NCBI GenBank assembly: GCA_963829835.1
Contig: CAWHKC010000004.1
Coordinates: forward strand, 1,302,001-1,366,000
Direction of reading: 5' to 3'
Source of the DNA: Berkiella sp963829835
Lineage (GTDB): Bacteria; Pseudomonadota; Gammaproteobacteria; Berkiellales; Berkiellaceae
Length of the DNA stretch: 64,000 nucleotides
The notes under the pieces were generated by a model. The model saw nothing but the letters and a program-made list of their open reading frames with translations. It was not told the DNA's origin and searched no databases. This document shows, one piece after another, positions 53,682 through 60,974 of this stretch. Each line of letters begins with the position of its first letter. Position 1 is the first letter of the stretch. The position numbers and the translations under genes are program-made.

Positions 53682-54254
53682 ATGTTAAATTTTATAAACG
53701 GGTTACGGGAATTACAGAACAGTTCTGATCTTGTCCATGACACATTGAATTTTGCATTAGAAGGCAGAGCACGTTTTTTAAAGGCAATTGGTTTGCATCA
53801 TCCCACATATCACGAATTTGTGTTTTCCTGCGCAAATGGGAATTCAGATGAAGTAGAGAATGCAATTGAATGCCTTACCCCAAAAGTGATTGCATCAAAC
53901 GAAAATGGAGCCCTTTGCCAGGCGGCCCAATATGGTCATCTTGCTGTGGTGAGACGTTTACTCAGTGTAGATAGCGTACGAGCAGAAGCAATCAGGGTTT
54001 TGAACCTGAATTTCGGTGCAGATAAAAATGTAGACCAACAAATCAATATTCTGATTAATCGTCTTGCAGACAACAATCCAAAGCTGATGAAAAGCCTACG
54101 AAATAATGAAGCCCAAACGCTTTGTTTTGCTTATAGTTCTCTTGGAAGGCATGGACAACCAAATGCTTTATTGCGAAAAACCCCAATAGATTACTTAAGA
54201 TTGATGGCAAAGATGGTACAGGATAGCCCAGCGTCAGCTAAGCAGAAATTGTAG
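53682..54254 (+). CDS. Short ankyrin-type paralogue
   Basis: 190 residues. It has a different N-terminus, one clear ankyrin unit (ALCQAAQYGHLAVVRRLLSV), then the same C-terminal region as the preceding gene (QQINILINRLADNNPKLMKSL). It looks like a duplicate that has lost the repeat array of the 382-residue paralogue. GGGAG stands upstream of the ATG. No frameshift is visible, so it may still be made. Confidence 0.7.
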   Translation: MLNFINGLRELQNSSDLVHDTLNFALEGRARFLKAIGLHHPTYHEFVFSCANGNSDEVENAIECLTPKVIASNENGALCQAAQYGHLAVVRRLLSVDSVRAEAIRVLNLNFGADKNVDQQINILINRLADNNPKLMKSLRNNEAQTLCFAYSSLGRHGQPNALLRKTPIDYLRLMAKMVQDSPASAKQKL

Positions 54255-54434
54255 TAGTTTCTGCTCTTTGGAAGATAATTTGTGAGAAGTTACAATTGAG
54301 CTTGCATTCTGTGTTGCGGGAAGTGGTTATTAAATTAGCTCAATTAGATTGCAAGCATTTGATAGACTTTCAGAATTACGAAGTGATATATCCAATAACT
54401 GTTGTAAATACAATATTGATGCAGTTTGTGTAGT

Positions 54435-54452
54435 TATAGCATATATGCTATA
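54435..54452 (+). promoter_or_regulatory. Perfect 18-bp palindromic operator of the higBA pair
   Basis: TATAGCATATATGCTATA is a perfect palindrome ending eight bases before the toxin start codon. HigA-type antitoxins repress their own promoter through such palindromes, so this is the likely autoregulatory site. Confidence 0.75.
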
Positions 54453-54460
54453 TTTATGAA

Positions 54461-54787
54461 ATGAAGAAGTGGGCAGTATCATTTTATAGCAAACAAGTCA
54501 GGGATGAGATTTCAAACTTACCCATTGGAATATTAGCAAAATATGCCCGCTTGACTACGATGATGGAAAGTTATGGACCAAATATAGGTATGCCTCATAC
54601 AAGGCATATGGGTAAAGGACTTATTGAAATGCGATTAAAAGCCAATGAAGGTATCGCAAGAATTTTTTATGCAACAATTGTTCAAAATGAGATAGTTATA
54701 CTTCACTCTATAATAAGGAAAACCGATAAAACACCGAAAAAAGACTTAGATCTGGCTTATAAACGATTATCGGAGGTAACGAAATGA
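54461..54787 (+). CDS. higB: HigB/RelE-type toxin (phage Gp49-like)
   Basis: 108 residues of the RelE superfamily, Gp49/HigB group: GLIEMRLKANEGIARIFYA and the following VILHSIIRKTDKTPKKDLDLA (abbreviated pattern) are typical. These are ribosome-dependent mRNA endonucleases. It overlaps the antitoxin gene by 4 bases (ATGA) and precedes it, which is the HigBA order. No clear ribosome site; the operator lies directly upstream. Confidence 0.9.
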   Translation: MKKWAVSFYSKQVRDEISNLPIGILAKYARLTTMMESYGPNIGMPHTRHMGKGLIEMRLKANEGIARIFYATIVQNEIVILHSIIRKTDKTPKKDLDLAYKRLSEVTK

Positions 54788-55104
54788 AAAAATTAAGCAC
54801 GAAACGTCTAAGTAATAAGCGTTTCATAAATACTTTGATGAAAGATGAAAAATTTAAGGCTGAGTATGACGCTCTTGCGCCTGAATTTGAATTATTGGAA
54901 AAAATGCTTCAAGCAAGAACTAAATCTGGATTGTCGCAAGGTGAAGTGGCTAAGAAAATGCATACTACGACATCTGTTGTGGGCCGTCTTGAAACAGCAG
55001 GCGGGAAGAAGCATCATTCCCCTAGTTTGCGTACATTGCAACGTTATGCTTCTGCTATTGGATGTAAGTTAAAAATAGATTTTGTTCGCGCAGCAAAGCA
55101 GTAA
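54784..55104 (+). CDS. higA: HigA-type antitoxin, XRE-family repressor
   Basis: 106 residues. An N-terminal toxin-binding segment precedes a Cro/C1-type helix-turn-helix near residues 45-95 (KSGLSQGEVAKKMHTTTSVVGRLE in pattern, PSLRTLQRYASAIGCKLKI). Neutralises HigB and probably binds the 18-bp palindrome upstream. GGAGG precedes the ATG within the toxin gene. Confidence 0.9.
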   Translation: MKKLSTKRLSNKRFINTLMKDEKFKAEYDALAPEFELLEKMLQARTKSGLSQGEVAKKMHTTTSVVGRLETAGGKKHHSPSLRTLQRYASAIGCKLKIDFVRAAKQ

Positions 55105-55207
55105 CCGTTCATCAAAGCCCATTTAATTGGTCACTTTATTAGCATTTCCTCTTATCGTTATTTATAAACCACATTTGCAAATTCACATTTGATTTTGGAG
55201 ATTAGTG

Positions 55208-55267
55208 ATGAGCTTTTTTAGTTCTATTTTCAATCCTATAGTAGCTAGATCTTATAGATATAAATAA
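55208..55267 (+). CDS. Possible 19-residue peptide
   Basis: ATG at 55208 follows GGAG by seven bases and opens MSFFSSIFNPIVARSYRYK then stop: a hydrophobic half followed by a basic tail. It could be a small membrane-active peptide or a gene remnant. The surrounding 371-base gap (55105-55475) otherwise holds the rsmA-end repeat at 55284-55315. Confidence 0.25.
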   Translation: MSFFSSIFNPIVARSYRYK

Positions 55268-55279
55268 AGTTTGTTTTTC

Positions 55280-55354
55280 CTAAATTAACGCATCACTTAT
55301 CGCAATAAATTCCGCTAAGTTTTGCGTATTACTCCATTCATCTTGATATGACAT
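55280..55354 (-). pseudogene. Remnant of an rsmA 3' end (repeat copy A)
   Basis: Positions 55284-55315 match the true rsmA end (57802-57833) at 29 of 32 bases. Read on the minus strand both encode AEFIAISDAL, and the differences inside this stretch are synonymous. The frame then stops (TAG at 55282-55280). A minus-strand ATG at 55354 would give a 24-residue peptide. Selection for the protein sequence before duplication shows it came from a related rsmA gene, not chance. Confidence 0.6.
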
Positions 55355-55475
55355 CTGTCGATTTGCTCTACTCGTTCATCCTTTATAGGAATTTCCTGAC
55401 ATACTCCTGCGCGCCAAAAAAGTAAACTTTCCAAATTAGATTGTAAAGAGCAGGTTATCTTTTAGAGGAGTAGTC

Positions 55476-57488
55476 ATGATTCTTAGTCCAAATGCGAACG
55501 TTAACGCAGAAAAATTAGCAAAATCAAAAGGGTATACTTTAGATCATTTAGGAAAAATAACCAATGCTAATGAAATTCATAAAACGAATGCAGGCAACAT
55601 TGCACATGCCACAAAGTGTCCACTTGGCGAGGGTCAAAATGCATCTATATTCTTAGCTCAAAATTTAGATAACGGTAAATTTTTGGCCGTTAAAATATAT
55701 GACAAATCTCGTGCAAAACAGAGCTATCATGTTGATAACCAAAAGCAAATTAAGATTGAGCAAGAAGTGTTAAATATTCTCGGCATGAATCGAGGGATGC
55801 ATAAAGTTAATGAAAACATGCTACACGTTTATATGCCATTTATTGATGGTGTTGATTTAGAAAAAGCCAAAGCAAGTGAAATAGGTGATTTTAATGATGC
55901 ATTACATTACGCACAACTTGCTACTGAAACATTGTTGAAATGTCATAAAGCTAATTATATTCATGCTGATTTGCATGCTGGCAATGTCATGATCAGCCCA
56001 ATAAATAAAGAGCTTTATTTCGTTGATTTTGAAAAATGTAAGTATATGGAGCCAGACACTCAAGATTTAGAGATTTGGGGTAGACCAAGCTTTTTGCCAC
56101 AAAGAGCTTATGACAAGGCACGCCCTAAAAATGGTTTAGGTGGTGATCCTATTATGGTGCCAGTGAATAAGGAAACGGATAAATATGGTTTAGGTGTAGC
56201 TTTGCATACAATGTTTTCAAAAGTATTGGGCAAAGAGGCACTCTCAATCGATAACAATGGCAATATTCAATTGAAGCAGATCCCTAAAGGGTTTTCTGAA
56301 GCATCTTTAAAAGAGCTAGTAAAGATCTTGCATATGTTAACTCAACCGGGGAATAATTATTTGTCGGATATTGCTTTAGCTTTTAAAGCGCTTAAAGAAG
56401 GACAGGCAATTCAACCAAAAGTCGCAAACACCTATTTGCCATCCTCTATGGCTAGTAAAACATCATCAACTTTGGCTTCTCCAAATCAACAAATCATCGG
56501 CACGCAAGCTATCGGTGCTAAATATCATTTTACGAAAGATGATCCTGTGATCGAACAGGCAAAAAGAATGATGGAAATGGGCTCTACCACAATTAAAATT
56601 TCTGTTGAAGACAAGAACCAGCTTGATAAAATATTAACGATGCCTTTTAATACTTACTTCTTATGGTGGGGCGCAGATAATAAAAAATTTGATTTATCTG
56701 AAAATGATTTGCAAGCAGAGTACAACGCAACTTATAACTTTGCTAAAGAACTACTTTTTAAGAATGCAAAACATGAAAAAACCTTTTATCTAGGGAGTTG
56801 GGAAAACGATTGGGTTCTACTGAAAGGTTATGATGCGAATAAAAATCCCTCACCAGAGGACATCCAAAGCTTTACTAATTGGTTAAATAGTCGACAAAAA
56901 GCCGTTGACGATGCGCGCAGGGATTTTGGCTCAAAAAGCTTATCAAAAGTATATCATTACGCTGAGGTAAACCGGGTAAGAGATGCAATGGATAAGAATA
57001 TGAAAAGAGTAGTTAATGCAGTATTGCCAAGGACCAATGTTGATTATGTCTCCTATTCCAGCTATGACGTGCAGAATGAATCCCAGGACACTATTAATGC
57101 AACAATAAAGTATATTGAAGATAAATTACCCAAAAAGCCAGGCATTAGCGGCCCTAGGGTTTTTATCGGTGAATTTGGTGTCCCTGCCAAAGAGGTACAT
57201 TATGATCCTGTGAAACATGAAGAAGTAAACCGCAATATTATGATGAAATTTTTAAAAAGTGGAGTGCCCTATATTCTCTATTGGCAAATGTATAACAACG
57301 AAATCGATGAAAAAAATCAACAAAAAGGTTTTTGGTTGATTAACGATAAAAATCAAAAACAACCTTTATATTATACTCTAGAAGGGCTTTATAAAGCGCA
57401 AAATGATTTTAAAAACATTCGGGAACAATCGATATCGTGGTTGGGAAATATGAAAAACTTTCAATCTCTCAAATTAACGCATCACTAA
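55476..57488 (+). CDS. Protein kinase fused to a glycosidase-like domain (possible effector)
   Basis: 670 residues. Residues ~45-310 are a eukaryotic-type kinase: LGEGQNAS loop at 50-57, LAVKIY with K73, catalytic HADLHAGNV (H163, D165, N170), and VDFE with metal D184 (DFE instead of DFG). Residues ~340-640 look like a glycoside hydrolase TIM barrel: FLWWGA, YLGSWENDW, HYAEVNR (E497), VDYVSYSSYD, FIGEFGVP (E566) and ILYWQMYNNE (W603). E497 and E566 would be acid/base and nucleophile, by analogy only. No signal peptide. GAGGAG precedes the ATG. The last codons lie in the rsmA-end repeat B. Confidence 0.8.
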   Translation: MILSPNANVNAEKLAKSKGYTLDHLGKITNANEIHKTNAGNIAHATKCPLGEGQNASIFLAQNLDNGKFLAVKIYDKSRAKQSYHVDNQKQIKIEQEVLNILGMNRGMHKVNENMLHVYMPFIDGVDLEKAKASEIGDFNDALHYAQLATETLLKCHKANYIHADLHAGNVMISPINKELYFVDFEKCKYMEPDTQDLEIWGRPSFLPQRAYDKARPKNGLGGDPIMVPVNKETDKYGLGVALHTMFSKVLGKEALSIDNNGNIQLKQIPKGFSEASLKELVKILHMLTQPGNNYLSDIALAFKALKEGQAIQPKVANTYLPSSMASKTSSTLASPNQQIIGTQAIGAKYHFTKDDPVIEQAKRMMEMGSTTIKISVEDKNQLDKILTMPFNTYFLWWGADNKKFDLSENDLQAEYNATYNFAKELLFKNAKHEKTFYLGSWENDWVLLKGYDANKNPSPEDIQSFTNWLNSRQKAVDDARRDFGSKSLSKVYHYAEVNRVRDAMDKNMKRVVNAVLPRTNVDYVSYSSYDVQNESQDTINATIKYIEDKLPKKPGISGPRVFIGEFGVPAKEVHYDPVKHEEVNRNIMMKFLKSGVPYILYWQMYNNEIDEKNQQKGFWLINDKNQKQPLYYTLEGLYKAQNDFKNIREQSISWLGNMKNFQSLKLTHH

Positions 57489-57495
57489 TTGCAAT
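57473..57495. repeat. rsmA 3'-end repeat copy B
   Basis: 23 bases match the rsmA end (57802-57824) at 21 positions. On the minus strand they encode AISDALI then stop; on the plus strand they form the final codons of the kinase-fusion gene (LTHH then stop). With copies A and C this makes three direct repeats bordering this cassette. Confidence 0.6.
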
Positions 57496-57629
57496 TGTTT
57501 TACGCCGTTGGAAAACAGGTTAGTTTTATTTTCTTTAAAATTCTTTACTTGTTTGTGACGGGGTAATTTCGGAATAATTTATCAGTTTCTTGAGACAGAA
57601 CATCGTGGGTATAGTTTTGCCTTAAATTA

Positions 57630-57657
57630 AAAACGGGATCAGAGATGATCCCGTTTT
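57630..57657. terminator. Rho-independent terminator
   Basis: Perfect 12-bp stem AAAACGGGATCA (57630-57641) / TGATCCCGTTTT (57646-57657) with GAGA loop. A-rich and T-rich flanks let it serve both the kinase-fusion gene and rsmA on the other strand. Confidence 0.85.
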
Positions 57658-57680
57658 AGTCAAAGTATCAACTAGATTGG

Positions 57681-57720
57681 TTTGTACTAAATATGTCTAA
57701 TTGTACATTATTAGTACAAA
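57681..57720. promoter_or_regulatory. 10-bp inverted repeat in the gap beside rsmA
   Basis: TTTGTACTAA (57681-57690) and TTAGTACAAA (57711-57720) are perfect inverted repeats 20 bases apart, in the 309-base non-coding stretch between the kinase-fusion gene and rsmA. It could be an operator or a recombinase-binding site near the repeats; the rest of the gap is plain AT-rich sequence. Confidence 0.45.
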
Positions 57721-57797
57721 ACAGTCTAATAATTGAAATATTCTATAAAAATCAATGTGTTACAATTTTTGCTTGTAAATGCTTGGGAAGCACTTTT

Positions 57798-58586
57798 TCA
57801 CATTAAAGCATCACTAATCGCAATAAACTCCGCAATGCTTAAGGTCTCCGGTCTTCGGATCGGATCAATTCCAACCTTCTCAATAATCTCATGCGGCACA
57901 ATGGTTTGGATCGCATTTTTTAAGGTTTTTCGTCGATGTGAGAAAGCAGTCGCCACAATTTGTGAAAATTGTTTTTCGTTTTTGGCAAAGGGATGAGGTC
58001 GATTGTCTCCCCAAGGGATGAGACGAACAATGCTGGATGTCACTTTGGGAGGCGGTGAAAAAGCGTGCGGCCCCACATCAAACAGATGCTGCACTTGGCA
58101 AGTATATTGAATCATAATACTCAAGCGGCCATAATCATCTGTATTATGAGCTGCTGCCATGCGCATCACCACTTCTTTTTGCAGCATGAATAACATATCT
58201 TGAATATGTGGCGCAAATGTCAGCAGATGAAACAGTAACGGCGTTGATATGTTATATGGAAGATTGCCAAAAATGCGACATTTTTTAGTTTGGCCTTCAT
58301 ACAGTTTTGAAAAATCAAAACGCAGAGCATCTTCTTGATATACAGTCAGTGACGAAGAAGCGTAAGTGTCTTGTAGTTTTGCGCTTAAGTCATTGTCAAT
58401 TTCGATAACATTCAAATGCGGGATAAGTTCCAAAACGCATTTTGTCAAAGCCCCTAAGCCTGCACCAATCTCAACTAAATTTTCATCTGGTTGTGGATTG
58501 AGGGATCGTACGATTTTAGAGATGACGCCTTGGTCTTTTAAAAAGTTTTGGCCAAATCGTTTTCGGGGAATGTGTTTGTCTGACAT
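57798..58586 (-). CDS. rsmA: 16S rRNA dimethyladenosine transferase
   Basis: 262 residues (KsgA). The enzyme dimethylates two adjacent adenines near the 3' end of 16S rRNA during 30S maturation. Motifs: RKRFGQNFLKD at the N-terminus, SAM-binding LVEIGAGLGALT, the catalytic GNLPYNIST and the FSPPPKVTSSIVRL block. The start overlaps the end of pdxA by 49 bases. The last 32 bases (57802-57833) are the parent of repeats A and B, and the gene ends next to the accessory insert rather than apaG. Confidence 0.96.
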   Translation of the reverse strand: MSDKHIPRKRFGQNFLKDQGVISKIVRSLNPQPDENLVEIGAGLGALTKCVLELIPHLNVIEIDNDLSAKLQDTYASSSLTVYQEDALRFDFSKLYEGQTKKCRIFGNLPYNISTPLLFHLLTFAPHIQDMLFMLQKEVVMRMAAAHNTDDYGRLSIMIQYTCQVQHLFDVGPHAFSPPPKVTSSIVRLIPWGDNRPHPFAKNEKQFSQIVATAFSHRRKTLKNAIQTIVPHEIIEKVGIDPIRRPETLSIAEFIAISDALM

Positions 58587-59572
58587 ATATTTAAAGTCCG
58601 AGTAGCAAATAAAGTGGCAGTTTCGATAGCTTTGAGAAGACTACCAGTGGAAGCATTTCCCGTTCCCGCAAGTTCTAAGGCAGTGCCGTGATCAACCGAC
58701 GTTCTAAGAAAGGGTAATCCCAAAGTCACATTCACTATCTCTCCGAAATACAGTGCTTTGATAGGCGCTATGCCTTGATCATGATACATCGCTAAAATAG
58801 CGTCGGTCTGCTTTATATTGTGTGGCGTGAAAGCAGTATCACCTGACACCGGACCATGAATGGATAAGCCTTGTTGTTGTAATGCTTTAATAACAGGCGT
58901 CATGATGGTCTGTTCTTCGGTACCCAGTAAACCCGATTCTCCTGCATGAGGATTGATGCCAAGAACATTCAACGTTGGGTTAGGTTTTTTGAATGTATTG
59001 ACTAATCCATCATATAAAATTGAAATAGCCTTGCTTAACCTTTGTTGTGTTATCAACCTACTAACACTATTTAAGGGACAGTGAGTGGTGGCTAAACCGA
59101 CAATGATCTCTTTGGTATAAAAAGTCATCAGAACCGAATCAACGCCGGCTAAGCTTGCTAAATATTCAGTATGTCCAGAAAAGGAGGTGCCACTTAGCGC
59201 GATGATAGCTTTGTGAATAGGGCCAGTTACTAGCGCATCACATTGCTTATCAGCACACAAGTCAAAGGCTTTTTCTAAAGTTCTTAATACATAGGGGCTG
59301 TTTGCAACGTTAAGTTCCCCATGTCTACAAATCCCACTCAAAGGAACGTCCACGATACTCAAGTGGCCATTGCCGCTTGGCTTAGCCGGGGCACTTGAGT
59401 CAAATTCAGATAACGTTACTTCAATGCCAAGTGTCTTTGCACGTTGTAAAAGTAGTTCTGATGATCCAACAACCACTAATTCACAGGGCAATACTTGTTG
59501 GGCAGCTTTTAAGCAAATATCAGGACCAATGCCTGCGGGTTCTCCCAGAGTTAAAGCTAACCTCATCATCAT
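58538..59572 (-). CDS. pdxA: 4-hydroxythreonine-4-phosphate dehydrogenase
   Basis: 344 residues. PdxA oxidises 4-phosphohydroxy-threonine in pyridoxal 5'-phosphate synthesis. Conserved blocks: LTLGEPAGIGPDICLKA, ALVTGPIHKAII, FSGHTEYLA, GINPHAGESGLLG and AMYHDQGIAPIKAL, and GLPFLRTSVDHGTALELAG. Metal-binding histidines are in these blocks. Slightly longer than E. coli PdxA because the C-terminus runs into rsmA. Confidence 0.95.
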   Translation of the reverse strand: MMMRLALTLGEPAGIGPDICLKAAQQVLPCELVVVGSSELLLQRAKTLGIEVTLSEFDSSAPAKPSGNGHLSIVDVPLSGICRHGELNVANSPYVLRTLEKAFDLCADKQCDALVTGPIHKAIIALSGTSFSGHTEYLASLAGVDSVLMTFYTKEIIVGLATTHCPLNSVSRLITQQRLSKAISILYDGLVNTFKKPNPTLNVLGINPHAGESGLLGTEEQTIMTPVIKALQQQGLSIHGPVSGDTAFTPHNIKQTDAILAMYHDQGIAPIKALYFGEIVNVTLGLPFLRTSVDHGTALELAGTGNASTGSLLKAIETATLFATRTLNICQTNTFPENDLAKTF

Positions 59573-60870
59573 CAGCTAGTACTACTATCATCTACCATTT
59601 TAACATAGGCTTCATCGCGAAGTTGACGAGCCCAGGTTTGGATTTTTTCTTCGAATTTCCGTTGCTGAATCATATCTTTCGCTTTTTGCCGCATGGCGGT
59701 TTCATCATTGCTCAAGGTTTTTCTGTCCATCACTTGCATGATGTGCCAGCCAAAAGAAGTTTTAAAGGGTTCACTGATTTCCTGCACTTCCAACTTTTCC
59801 ATAACTGCACCGAACTCAGGGACAAGCACTTCTTTACTTATCCAGCCCAAGCTACCGCCGTTGGAAGCAGAACCTAAATCAGCTGAGTGAGTTTTAGCCA
59901 ATTGCTCAAAATCTTCACCTTTTTCGATCTTTTGTCGTATTTGCGCTAATTTTGCTTTGGCATCATCGTCTGATGTGCCAACATTGGTTTTAATCAAAAT
60001 ATGTCTGACTAATGTTTTCCCTTTTGCTTGTGCAGCAGCAGCATTACGTTTGTCTAGCAATTTTATAATGTGAAAGCCACTTGAGCTGCGTATGGCTTCA
60101 GGAATTTCATTTGTTTTTAAGTGAGGGATCACTTTTTCAAAAAGGGTAGGCAACTCTGGCAGTTTTCTCCAGCCTAAATCGCCACCATTGAGTGCGTGGT
60201 CGCCCTTTGAATCAGATATTGCCACTTGAGCGAAATCAGCGCCACTTCGTAATTTAGCGATTATTTCTTGAACTTTTTGCGTGGCCTTATCGATTTCTTC
60301 TGGGGATGGCGCTTCAGACAGTGGTACGAGAATGTGACCCACTCTGTATTCAGTGATCATGCCACCTAAACCATTAGGGGATTGTAAGAATTGGTTAACT
60401 TCTTGTTCACTGACTTGGATGTCATGTAGTAAATCACGTTGTTGGAGTTGTGAAATCATGATTTGGTGACGAATATTATTACGATAATAGTTGAAATCTA
60501 TTCCTTCATGACTGATAGCTTCGCGTAGTTGAGTAACAGTCATTCCGTTGTCTTTTGCAATTTTCTCTATGGCATTATCCAAGGCGATATCATCGATTTG
60601 GATCCCGGTTTTTTTTGCCATTTGCAGCTGAACTTCGGACAGTATCATATGTTCTAGCACTTGTTTTTCAAGCGCTTTACGATCCGTGGTCGCATTACCG
60701 CTTTGTTTTAATTGTTGTTCAATGACGTTGATTTGTCGGTTTAATTCACTTTTGGTGATAATGGATTCATTAACGACAGCCACGACCCCATCAAGTGGTT
60801 GGGGTTTACCCCAAGCGGCAAGACTAACCATGACAGTTCCACAACACAAAAACGATTTCAGCATTCGCAT
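59572..60870 (-). CDS. surA: Periplasmic chaperone/peptidyl-prolyl isomerase SurA
   Basis: 432 residues. A signal peptide precedes the N-terminal chaperone domain (DGVVAVVNESIITKSELNRQ in pattern), then two parvulin domains (GHILVPLSEAP near residue 180 and RHILIKTNVGT near residue 285) and a short C-terminal helix. SurA escorts outer-membrane proteins, notably LptD encoded just upstream, to the BAM complex. It overlaps pdxA at the stop/start. Confidence 0.95.
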   Translation of the reverse strand: MRMLKSFLCCGTVMVSLAAWGKPQPLDGVVAVVNESIITKSELNRQINVIEQQLKQSGNATTDRKALEKQVLEHMILSEVQLQMAKKTGIQIDDIALDNAIEKIAKDNGMTVTQLREAISHEGIDFNYYRNNIRHQIMISQLQQRDLLHDIQVSEQEVNQFLQSPNGLGGMITEYRVGHILVPLSEAPSPEEIDKATQKVQEIIAKLRSGADFAQVAISDSKGDHALNGGDLGWRKLPELPTLFEKVIPHLKTNEIPEAIRSSSGFHIIKLLDKRNAAAAQAKGKTLVRHILIKTNVGTSDDDAKAKLAQIRQKIEKGEDFEQLAKTHSADLGSASNGGSLGWISKEVLVPEFGAVMEKLEVQEISEPFKTSFGWHIMQVMDRKTLSNDETAMRQKAKDMIQQRKFEEKIQTWARQLRDEAYVKMVDDSSTS

Positions 60871-60974
60871 AAAAAACCTACTATCTAATTATTAAAGTCA
60901 TCTAACATTCTATTTTGAGGTATAAGAGCCAGAAAATTGGCATGAGTATAACATTTCCTTATAAAGTTGGCGTG

